Positions 10,726 through 19,718 of a stretch of DNA of 24,457 nt are shown here, in pieces; position 1 is the stretch's first letter, and each line of letters starts with the position of its first letter. The stretch lies in NCBI GenBank assembly GCA_036897485.1, contig JAYMTF010001297.1, forward strand, positions 1 to 24,457, read 5' to 3'. The stretch comes from Pelargonium nanum. Taxonomy: Eukaryota > Streptophyta > Magnoliopsida > Geraniales > Geraniaceae. The notes under the pieces were generated by a model. It did no database searches, was not told the origin of the DNA, and saw only the letters and a program-made list of their open reading frames with translations. A program made the translations under genes and the position numbers.

Positions 10726-13564
10726 AAATTTCTTGGAAATTTTCAAGGGTTGGAAATTGGTCATTGGACATGAGTACATGACCTAATAAACTTAAAGACA
10801 CATATGGCCATATGGGCAATGAATATGTATAGGACTCAAATGGCCCCATATTGGTAGCAAGGACTTAAGTATGTGACTTGACTAGATAGCTAGGTCATGT
10901 ATATTGTGTGTAGTGTAGTAGTGGTTTCATACATTAACTCTCATAACTTTATTGGGGAAAAGTAATGAGCATTGAGTAGTAGCATAGTACTAGTAATATA
11001 TTTAGGTGAGTCTTTTGAAAAGGCATGGTTGGTGGGTCAAGATAAAAATCCATAACACACTAAAAGAAGAGAGAGAGAGAGAGAGCACATTAAACCATTT
11101 CTCTTGGAAAAAATTATGTCTTGCACAATGAATTCTTTGCTTTTATATGTGGGAGTTTCAATGCCATGAGTCCACTTTACAATATGGGATGGTTTTGGTG
11201 TGTTGTGTGTGGGGTGGGTGGAAGCAAGCTAAAGATCATAAAGAGAAGAGCTAGACTATATAGTTTATTGCAATGTTGAATCCAATAACCCCACTATGTA
11301 TGAAGCATTGAAATCATAAACATAAAAGAAACATATAGTAAAGAGGGTAAAGACATGAACATAATTAACATATTATGAAAACCGAAAAAAATATAATTAC
11401 GCGCTTTTAAACAGTATAACTGAATAATAATCCGTAATTACCTACTAACACTATTTTTTTTTTCTTTCATGACATGATCTTGTTGATGTGTGGTGTAAAC
11501 ATCAGCATCTCCCACTAACAAAGTACATCTCCATGTGATAAGATTTTGAGGTCTTAATTACTCAAGAATCCAATTAGTGGCCTTTTTGTGATTGTGCTTG
11601 CAAACCCAACTCCCCTATCTTTGGTAAAATCATTGTGCTTTCCTTTTCATTTTCTTCTCTTTTCTCTCCCCCATCTTCATATAATATATATACTTTTGCC
11701 TAAAAAGTGGAGTGATTTGGGAACAGTACTTCATTGTTGTCTACATTAGGCTCCACTTCAAAAGCCAACCACTAAAATGATTCATGTTTGTTTGGTTGAG
11801 GTAAGTGGGTACACATGACATGATATCTAATCCAACATAGAATGGATTTTTAATTTTCTACTTGGATGGATAGCATGTAGAGGACTTGGATTGGTCTAAT
11901 GGGTGACCTAAAATCATTATAAAAAAGTTGATTCTTTTGAAATGATTTTCCATCAAGAACTATAGATATGTGTGTACTATGTTTTTAGTCCATCTTTTCC
12001 CACTTTATTTTTCCCATTAAGACATGAATTTGAAGGTAAATTATGAAGAATCAAATCTTGAAGAAGCACCAAATAATATAAGAGCAAATGTTATGAATAC
12101 ACTTGGATCTCTTCTAGAGTTTTTTTCAAAAAAAATATTTCAAATGGATGGTTGATTAGTTTTTTTTCAATTTTTTTTAATGATAGTTGAGTACGACTTT
12201 TGAACCTAATGCTATTTATGTGACACAATGTTGATTTTCAACCGCTCATAATAAAATCAAGAACTTCTAATAATTTTATTCCTTGTTATAAAGTCAAAAC
12301 CTATACAAACTTTTTGATGTGTCACGTAAATGCACGGATTAGACAACTAATAGATATATTATATATAAATATCTCTTTTTTTATATAAATATCTCATACT
12401 TATATTCTTCTTCAAACAATTTCTTTTAGGACAATAACTCTATATATTTTTTATTTTCTGAAATAAAAATTGAGAATACAAAAGAGCTATCATGAGAAAA
12501 GTACGAAAAGTTATTATAAATGACGTTACGCTTAGTGTAATAGTATGTAATTTACCGCTACATATAGGATAATTTTTTTAAGATAAAAAAAGAAGCATTA
12601 GTCAACTAGAATTTTAAGAGATGATTGTAACCCCAAAATGATCCAAAACCTCAAGATTATATTAGAAGTATAGGCTCTCATATGTGCCATGAAAAAGAGG
12701 AAAAACAAAAGAAGTGTCATTGAGTGAGTAGTTTCCACAATTTTGCACCAATGTAATGTCACTGTCCAATCAACAAATCATAGCCTCAATCAATGTAATT
12801 TCTTAATCACTGTTCCCATCATAACAAAAAATTTACACTCTTGAAGATTTGTGGCATTTTTTTCTCCAAGTACAATATCATCAAACAAAATGGGCCATAT
12901 ATAGCAAAAAAATAAAAATAAAAAATAAAAAGTATTGGGCCTCATTGGGCTCCACCATGAAGTGCAATAAACACACATCTCTTTCTCTCTCTCTCTATCT
13001 ATACAACAAAGCAACCAAAAACTTTGTCTAATGAAGGCTTTGATTTTTTGTGTTAAATGGAATGTGGATAGTGATTGGACATGATAAGCTTTTGTCTCCT
13101 TCATGTCCTCACATTGTTCATGAGACTGTTCTCAGATCCACATTCATTGAAACAGTGATGGAGACACCCATAGAATTAAGCCTTTTTTTGTTCACTAGTG
13201 TCAAAATAAACTGCATGCAACTATGTTGACTAACGATTAACTTTTTATCAGTCCTAACGTGTCTAACTTCTCAGTGAGATTAGATAAGAGCATAAAAAGT
13301 TGTAAAATAAGAACATTAGTTTTTTACTTAGCTTATTTTAGACCGAATTTGAATGCCTAAGGATTCATGTTCAAATTGCCAGCTCTACTGCTGAATATTT
13401 GCTTATACAAACTCAATACACAATTCCTGTATTTTCACGACACTTTTTCAAGCATATACAATAGGAGAGAGCCAGCGTTGAACATAGTTAAAATTTAGAT
13501 CGACATTGTAACAAAATGGAACACAATCCAACACCAATTCACATGATTGAATCAAATTTGCATT
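10726..13564. other. AT-rich intergenic region with microsatellites
   Basis: No supported gene. It holds a GA microsatellite at about 11068-11085 and a CT-rich microsatellite at about 12978-12997. An 8-bp perfect inverted repeat (AAGTGGAG at 11705 and CTCCACTT at 11751) has a 38-base loop. ATGATTCATGTTTG near 11777 runs into GAGGTAAGTGG, which resembles a splice donor but has no partner exon. The last few hundred bases should include the 3' UTR and polyadenylation region of the PORR gene on the - strand. Confidence 0.5.
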
Positions 13565-14743
13565 TCAAGAAACAATGTGACATGAATCTTGCCTACCACT
13601 CAATGCGACAAATTTATCATTAAACAACACGAGAGGACACTTATCGATCAAACTCGAACCCTCGTAAGCATCTTTAAGGAACACGGTGCTCCACACGCCT
13701 TTGTTCGTTATGTAAAAAATACCATGAAGCCTTATCAACCAACGCAACAGCGTAGATGGTAAAAAAAACTCAGCCTGAAACGCACTCATTTGCACAGATG
13801 TCATTCGCTTCATCATTGTCAAGCTGAGGAGCTCGTGAAGCACTGCGACAATCCTTTTTCGGGTTGCTACATTAGAAACTTCAAATCTCCGAGCATTCAA
13901 GTATGGAGATGGGAATTCCTTCTTCTGCCACTTCTCCAACTCCCAGAGAAAATGCATGTTTGGTCTAAACCCTGTAGGATAACGCATTTTAAAAGCGTGA
14001 GGGCCAAGAAAGTTACCATCTTTCGAGATTTGAATCTTGTTTCCGTCCCCGTCGTTGTCCAAAACTCTCTCACGCATTAGTCTCTCCTCCCGGGCTGTGA
14101 CTGCAAGTGACGAGTCCCAGTTTTCCAGCTGGAGACAGTCTTTTCCATAGTGAGCTTTCACCGAAAAGAATTCCGGGTACTTAGGAATCAAAGTGTTCTT
14201 GAAATCAGGAGGCAAACCCAGTTCGGGTTCAATGAATTCGATCTTTTCAAGAGGCACCCGACAATCAACAGACAACATTAATAGCTTCCTTAAATTCATG
14301 ACCAAAATGGGCTCCATAGCCGCCCTAGCTCCATCTTCTTCGGCCGCAATCTTTTCGGCTTTTGCAGTGAGAGTGACAAAAGGGAGCGATCCATTTCCCG
14401 AACCAACATGGAAAATTGTAGGGTACTTTTCAATGGTAGCTATAAAGTTCCATTTTTTAACATGCCCAACTTCTTTTTCGAGGTCTTGGAGAAGCAGGGA
14501 CTGATGTTTCTGGGACTGAATAATGGACTTGAGCTGCAGAATCATCGATGGCTTTTTCTGCAAGTCCATGGCTTTGTCGAGCTCTGGCACTCTGTGGTAG
14601 ATTTTCTGCTTCGGTTTTCCTTCTCCGGTTGATTTCCTTCGGGCCCACATAGAGCCCGGTCTCCAAAATGGGATTGGAGATTGGAACATAGGGTTATCTT
14701 TCAGGGATTGGTGCAAGCGCTGTAAAGTGAATTTTGAATGCAT
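13565..14743 (-). CDS. PORR-domain (plant organelle RNA recognition) protein, WTF1/RPD1 family
   Basis: An intronless 392-residue frame with the plant-specific PORR domain over about residues 45-385. Recognisable stretches are KIYHRVPELDKAMDLQKKPS, VGHVKKWNFIATIEKYPTIF, LRKLLMLSVDCRVPLEKI, YPEFFSVK and, near the end, LRLHGIFYITNKG-like WLIRLHGIFYITNKG with SLIDKCPLVLFNDKF. Family members bind group II introns or other RNAs in mitochondria or chloroplasts and aid splicing. They are usually imported through an N-terminal presequence; the first 40 residues here are basic and Ser-rich with few acidic residues, which fits. The ATG at 14743 is the first after an in-frame TAG near 14772. The upstream REV7 stop codon is only 39 nt away on the same strand, so the promoter must overlap REV7. 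Older annotations wrongly call this family ubiquitin hydrolase-like. The exact paralogue cannot be named. Confidence 0.92.
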   Translation of the reverse strand: MHSKFTLQRLHQSLKDNPMFQSPIPFWRPGSMWARRKSTGEGKPKQKIYHRVPELDKAMDLQKKPSMILQLKSIIQSQKHQSLLLQDLEKEVGHVKKWNFIATIEKYPTIFHVGSGNGSLPFVTLTAKAEKIAAEEDGARAAMEPILVMNLRKLLMLSVDCRVPLEKIEFIEPELGLPPDFKNTLIPKYPEFFSVKAHYGKDCLQLENWDSSLAVTAREERLMRERVLDNDGDGNKIQISKDGNFLGPHAFKMRYPTGFRPNMHFLWELEKWQKKEFPSPYLNARRFEVSNVATRKRIVAVLHELLSLTMMKRMTSVQMSAFQAEFFLPSTLLRWLIRLHGIFYITNKGVWSTVFLKDAYEGSSLIDKCPLVLFNDKFVALSGRQDSCHIVS

Positions 14744-14782
14744 TTCGAAGAAACAAAAGGTTGGTGGGATCTACGATTTTGT

Positions 14783-14790
14783 TTAGGGTT
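14783..14790 (-). promoter_or_regulatory. Telo-box overlapping the REV7 stop codon, 5' of PORR
   Basis: On the - strand the last REV7 codons read GAACCGAAACCCTAAACAAA. AAACCCTAA is the plant telo-box, known as a cis element in promoters and leaders of translation and growth genes. It ends 39 nt before the PORR ATG, so it would fall in the PORR promoter or leader. Its regulatory role here is inference. Confidence 0.4.
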
Positions 14791-17700
14791 TCGGTTCAGA
14801 TAAACTTGGATGTTCCAAATACAACTGTACACAAAGAGGTTCACTACTCATAGACTTGATGGGGGTTATTAGCGGAGGTTGCTGCCACTGCTCTGTGTCA
14901 GTTGGGATCCATAATTCAGCGTCCTTGCTAGTACTAGCCTGAGGAATGGAGCGAAAGTAAGCTGTTATTTCCCACCGGCAATCTGATTATAGAAAATAAA
15001 AGAAGCTTAGAAACCGAGCAAAAATTGCTAAACACTATATATAGTCCATAAGAATAAGATACATAGCACCAAGGGTTGGCAATTTAGGCCATGACGCATG
15101 GCATGACACAAATTTAAGCTGGGTTCAAATTAATCGTGTTTGTGTCAACTTACCTAACTGGTTTAGTTAATTGTGTTGTGTTTGTATTGAACCCGCTTGA
15201 CTCGCCTAACTTATTTAATTAAATGGGTCACGTAACCCATTTAGTGACCAATTCAAGGATAAAAAGGTAATTTTTTTTAATGTCATTCGCGTCAATAATG
15301 ACCCATATAAATTCAATGGATCAAATATGACAGTTCGTGTTGGGTCAATCCAAACCCATGTATTTAAACGTTGTGTAATTTTTGGACTCGATTAATAAAC
15401 CTGTTGAGCAGGTCATGCTGTGTCAACCTGATCATAAATGGGTTGTTTTGTCTTCGTGTAACTCAACCCGTTCCATAGTCGGGTCAGGTTTGTGTAGATC
15501 TATTTAACATAATAATAAATTTTCAACACAACTTGTGAACACAAGTTACCACTCCTAATAGCAACTAACACAACAATCACCAAAAGCATTTGATCACATT
15601 GTGAACTGAAATAACTACAGGTTCCCATATTTCTCAGATCACAATATACACTGAAGAATCTGAATAAAACAAGGAAATTGGGTTGTAAAAATGGAGATAC
15701 TCGGTGTCACGGCTAATTGTACAAACATCAATGAAACGATCATATATAAATTCACTGTATTTAAATGCTTACCGCGGGGAAGAGCCTTCGTGATTGATTC
15801 TGAGACTGAAAGCTTGATAAAGAAGGATCTAAGAGCAAATTCCAAGTTAACTTCTTCTACCTTTGAGCTGTAAGACTGATTCACATCAAGCTTGAAAATA
15901 AACCTCTCCACCGGGATGTTGTTAGTGTTGTAGAAAATAACCGCTACTCTTTCCACTAGTCCCTGGTTAGTGAAAAGGGTTGGTTATAAGAAAAATAGTA
16001 ATGACAAATATATAGAAGAAAAAAGGGTAAGAAGAACGTATTCGTGCAAGAAATAGCATTGCAAGTATATTTGATGATTGAAGCAAAATGTTCCGTCCTA
16101 ATTGCAAATGGGAGAATTCACGAATATGAATTATAACTATAAATCGAAAAAGGAGTGACCCTAGATTTGGCAAAACTAACCGACTATTAGAGTTGACAAT
16201 TTGGTCCCCAACCTGTAGGCACCCTAAATCCGACACACATTTTTGCGGGTTCGGGTCGGGTGAACCCACTCACCCCTGTTTTTTCTATGTAAAATATGTA
16301 ACTCGACATGCAACCCATAACTTTTAACTCTTGCAAATCGGGTTTGGGTTAGGTCTTCTCAACCGAGTTGAAACCCGAATTGACAGCTCTACATACTATA
16401 GACAACCTTCAGAAGCATCTACAATCAAAAAGGCATTCTAATAATAACATACTATCAAAATAGTGTTTACGCTTTGATGTGAAATCTATTATCAGGATCA
16501 AGTACGGAATTAAACTATTACCGAAAACACTCTCTTGCAAGATAAATTGTACTCATTGGAACTGTTTAATTTCAATAGGACATCCAAATATGACCTAAAT
16601 AAGTCAACATTTAATAACTTTTTGGAACAACCAGTCAACAATAGTTTCATTAAAATATCGTAATATCAAGTAAAGAAACAATATGAAGGATACAATAAAC
16701 CTTTTGAATAAAAGAATGTAGTCCGGCAACGGCAAAGTGAATGTAATCTCTAAGCTGAGGGTGCCTAGCTCTCTGCACAACAACATTCATATATCTCCGC
16801 CTTTCAAATGCTCCTTTCAATCCAATAGCCAACCAAATCCAACCATAAGTTACTAATCAAAACTATCCCAAACTAAAACCCTAGTTCACCCCCTACAAGA
16901 TTATTATTTTGGTTACAAGCTTTAAGAACAGATCCAATTGAGCTCAAAATTTAAATTTTTCAAAGAACCAAATAGTATGAAATATAATAACTAAGAGAAG
17001 TATTAAAACGGATGAAAGACCCTAATAGTATCAAATATAAGTAGCAAACATGAAATTTTCCTCCCGAACGTCCTAAATTTTACTGACTTCACCAACATCT
17101 TCTCAGCTTCCAAACAGTGAGAAAATGATCAAAACAGGTGACAGACCCAAATAGTTTAAAATATAAGTAACAAACACGAAATCTTCCTCCCTTATATCCT
17201 CAATTTAATTGACTTCACCAACATTTTCTCAGCAGCCAAGCACTGAGAAAAGGCTCAAAACAGATGAAAGACCCCAATAATATCAAATATAAGTAACACA
17301 CATGAAATTTTCCTCCCTCATGTCCTACAGTTTTATTGACTTCACCAATATTTTCGAAGCTGCCAAGCACTGAGAAAAGGCTCAAAACAGATGAAAGACC
17401 TAAAAGCTTAAGTTTTGACCAAAATCCCTTCAGAGCAAATATAAGTGGAGCCTGAAAATGCACTCCATCAAGCTATATATCAGAAATTCTAACCCTAATT
17501 GATCAGACAATCAATACAAGCACACAAGCATTTTCTTGCATTTTCTCACAAACCAAACACCCCCAAATACAATTGAACAAAAAAAATGATCTTTACCTGA
17601 AGGGTAAATTCCTTTAAGGAACACAATAGAATTAATGGCCACCTCCAAGAATTCCACCAAAATCTTAGCTGTTTCACCTGAAAATTACATCACTGTACAC

Positions 17701-17850
17701 ATCAGATTGAGAGAAAAAAAATGGGAACTAGTTCTCAGAAAGGAATTGAAATGACAATTAAAAAAAAATCAATTACAGAAAGGAATTGAAAAGAAAATAG
17801 GGATTTTTGAACATGAAACCTTGAGGAGATTGGTCTTTTCTGCGATCCAT
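14783..17850 (-). CDS. REV7: REV7/MAD2B (HORMA-domain subunit of DNA polymerase zeta), five exons
   Basis: Coding exons on the - strand are 17850-17820, 17677-17597, 16813-16701, 15962-15773 and 14982-14783. All have GT/AG borders and phases that fit, giving 204 residues, close to the usual 210 or so. REV7 is the HORMA adaptor that joins REV3 to REV1 in translesion DNA synthesis. The spliced protein runs MDRRKDQSPQGETAKILVEF, VFLKGIYPSGAFERRRYMNV, RHPQLRDYIHFAVAGLHSFI, QKGLVERVAVIFYNTNNIPV, ALPRDCRWEITAYFRSIPQ, WIPTDTEQWQPPPLITP and LYLEHPSLSEPKP. The order and motifs match plant REV7; the late segment corresponds to the HORMA safety-belt region. The ATG at 17850 lies about 90 bp downstream of a site II cluster. 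The exon 3 acceptor (ATTGAAAG) is pyrimidine-poor but gives the expected PSGAFERRR join. Introns carry hAT-like elements and a tandem repeat. Confidence 0.93.
15071..15557. mobile_element. hAT-like non-autonomous element in REV7 intron 4
   Basis: The element starts AAGGGTTGGCAATTTAGG and its other end, read in reverse, is TAGGAGTGGTAACTTGTG, a degraded terminal inverted repeat. It is flanked by ATAGCACC (15063-15070) and ATAGCAAC (15558-15565), an 8-bp target duplication with 7 of 8 bases equal, as expected for the hAT superfamily. The interior has many GGGTCA/AACCCG-like words and no ORF. Confidence 0.6.
16188..16391. mobile_element. hAT-like MITE (204 bp) in REV7 intron 3
   Basis: The left end TAGAGTTGACAATTTGG pairs with the right end, which read in reverse is TAGAGCTGTCAATTCGG. 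The flanks CCGACTAT (16180-16187) and CATACTAT (16392-16399) agree at 6 of 8 positions, a worn 8-bp duplication. The interior has GGGTTCGGGTCGGGT-type words common in plant MITEs of this kind. It has no coding capacity. Confidence 0.6.
16965..17410. repeat. Tandem repeat, about 126-bp unit, in REV7 intron 2
   Basis: The marker AAAAC(A/G)G(A/G)TGAAAGAC recurs at 17005, 17131, 17257 and 17384, giving periods of 126, 126 and 127 bp and a little over three copies. Each unit also holds AAATATAAGTAACA, GAAATTTTCCTCCC, TTGACTTCACCAA and a CACTGAGAAAA block. The copies differ by scattered substitutions. The array sits wholly inside the intron, between exons 2 and 3. Confidence 0.85.
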
Positions 17851-17938
17851 ACGGTATCTTCTCCAAAGACACAGATCTGTGTTGGCAAATAGGTAGGTTT
17901 AGTTTCTCTCAGAAGAAAAAGATTCGTATATTTTTATA

Positions 17939-17964
17939 TGGGCCTTGTTTTGGGCCTAAGCCCA
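17939..17964. promoter_or_regulatory. Cluster of site II motifs (TGGGCY) upstream of REV7
   Basis: TGGGCC occurs at 17939-17944 and 17951-17956, and AGCCCA (TGGGCT on the - strand) at 17959-17964, about 90-115 bp upstream of the REV7 ATG. Site II motifs are bound by TCP factors and drive expression in dividing cells in genes such as PCNA and ribosomal proteins. That role fits a DNA-damage tolerance gene; activity here is inferred. Confidence 0.5.
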
Positions 17965-17991
17965 TGAAAAACCTTTTTGTTAAAAAGAAAC

Positions 17992-18367
17992 TATAGCTGA
18001 CAATTTGAATTTTAAATTTTGATATTTCTGAATTCAGGTTAGATATTTCAGATTAAGTTTTGGATTTTACGTGTAAATTATACGGGTTTGCTCAATCTGA
18101 TCTAACCTGAAATTTGACTAGACCATTTATGCAATCCGAACTAAAAAAAAAATATGATCATAAGGTGCCCACGAGATTAGGTTCAAAGTACATCCTTTAC
18201 AAAAATTCCAAGTCGAGAGATGACAATTTGAATTTTGAGTTTTATTGTAAAATGTGTGAATTTGTGCAATTCTCCAATACGACCTGTTGTTTCGTAGGAT
18301 AATCTCGACCCAAGAATTAATCTCGTATTGTTTGTGTCATTTCAGATAACACAAATAGCCAGCTCTA
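17992..18367. mobile_element. Possible hAT-like MITE just upstream of the REV7 promoter motifs
   Basis: The left end TATAGCTGACAATTTG pairs with the right end, read in reverse TAGAGCTGGCTATTTG, and both resemble the ends of the element at 16188-16391. Inside, TCAGGTTAGAT (18034-18044) and ATCTAACCTGA (18100-18110) form an exact inverted repeat. I see no convincing 8-bp target duplication, so the boundaries are uncertain. Confidence 0.4.
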
Positions 18368-18478
18368 CCCAGGCCACTGGACAACAATGTTAACATATTA
18401 TTGCCGATAAATAAAACGATGTTAACATATTACGTTGTGTTAAAGGCCACATATGTAGTATATGAGCCGATATACACA

Positions 18479-18684
18479 TAACACTATTATAATAGTAGTG
18501 CTCGTATCGACTTTGTCTCTAACAAGAGAGATGAAGTTGTGTTGAGTATCTCTTAAATTTGTGGAATTTTTTCATTTGATACAAAACTTAGCATCTCTTA
18601 TTTACTATTTAGCATCTATATTTTAACATCACCTCAAACTTTAATGCTTAGATTTCCCAATAAACTTTAACACTATTATAATAG
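18479..18684. repeat. Direct repeat pair around a small AT-rich element
   Basis: AACACTATTATAATAG occurs at 18480-18495 and again at 18669-18684. Its core CTATTATAATAG is a perfect palindrome. Between the copies lie TCTCTAACAAGAGAGATG and several AGCATCTCTTA-like words, and a TCTCTATTAGAGAGA inverted repeat follows the second copy. This resembles a worn MITE, but no superfamily can be assigned. Confidence 0.35.
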
Positions 18685-19718
18685 CCTCTCTTATCATCTC
18701 TATTAGAGAGACCTTATGAGCCAAAATTATTTGGGTTTCTTATGGAAAAAAAGTAATCTGAATTTTGAGAATAAAACTTATTGTGTGCCGATATTTTCTT
18801 ATTTGATTCCAACAAAGATGCGTGTCAATTAAAGCTAACAATTTAGAATTGCATTTGCATACATTTATGCGAGTTGAGTCCATGGAATATGCAAAGTCTA
18901 GTCAGGTAAAACGGCATGGACTCGAGCCTGTGGACACCCAAAATCTGAATTGAAATTTTGCATGCATAAAATAAATCTAAATAATCTTTACAGAACCAAA
19001 ACCAACTCAGAATGTAAGCCCTAACCCTCACTCAACAATCACATTTCCATGCCAAACCGTAACATCCTAACACAATCCCAGTCACATTTCTGGTTGTGAC
19101 CAGAAAGATAGGTGTTTCGTAATAGAATCAACACCTCTAGCACAGACCTCTCGGAAAAAAAAACCATATCCCAGAACTCAAAATCTCAACCTGCTGGTAA
19201 AAACATTCGCAGACAAACCATTGAATTTTAAACAAGAGGAACATCACAAATATATCAAAACCTGACAATAAAATTGAAGGAAAAGAAAAGGTTTGTGGAT
19301 TTAAGAACACCATATATGACCTAATATCTGAAGTTTCATAGATGAACTCTGAAATCTAACAATAAATACCAAGTATAATAATAACAAAAATATCCAATAC
19401 AACAATCCGAATTAGCTTACCAAACCATCAGCCAATAATATATAGGTCACAAGTCACAACAATAATAATCACCACATCAAGTAATGACAAAAAGATTCAT
19501 GCACTCAACAAAGTAAAATAAAAAGGTTTAAAGATCCATCAAACATACATTAATTGTTCTTGTAAAAAGACCTAGAATCCAAATATCCAATTAAACATGG
19601 GCAAACACCCATTAAAGACACAGTTTATAACTAAAGAACAGCTGAAATAAGAAACAAGAACAAAAATAAGAGCCACAAGGAAATGCAACTCGATGCATAC
19701 CGACAATGAGGAGATGGT
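18685..19718. other. Intergenic region that includes the eEF2 3' UTR
   Basis: No gene is seen between the direct repeat at 18684 and the eEF2 stop codon at 19719. The part nearest 19719 should be the eEF2 3' UTR on the - strand; it is A-rich on the + strand and has no clear structured element. A 62-residue ORF near 18843-19031 (-) has no coding signature. Confidence 0.5.

Noticed and set aside
11705-11758. Inverted repeat AAGTGGAG/CTCCACTT as a possible microRNA hairpin
   Set aside because: The stem is only 8 bp with a 38-base loop, too short for a plant microRNA precursor, and no known microRNA sequence is present.
13090-13170. TGTCTCC...GGAGACA as a possible hairpin RNA
   Set aside because: Pairing beyond the 7-bp stem is poor; no extended duplex can be drawn.
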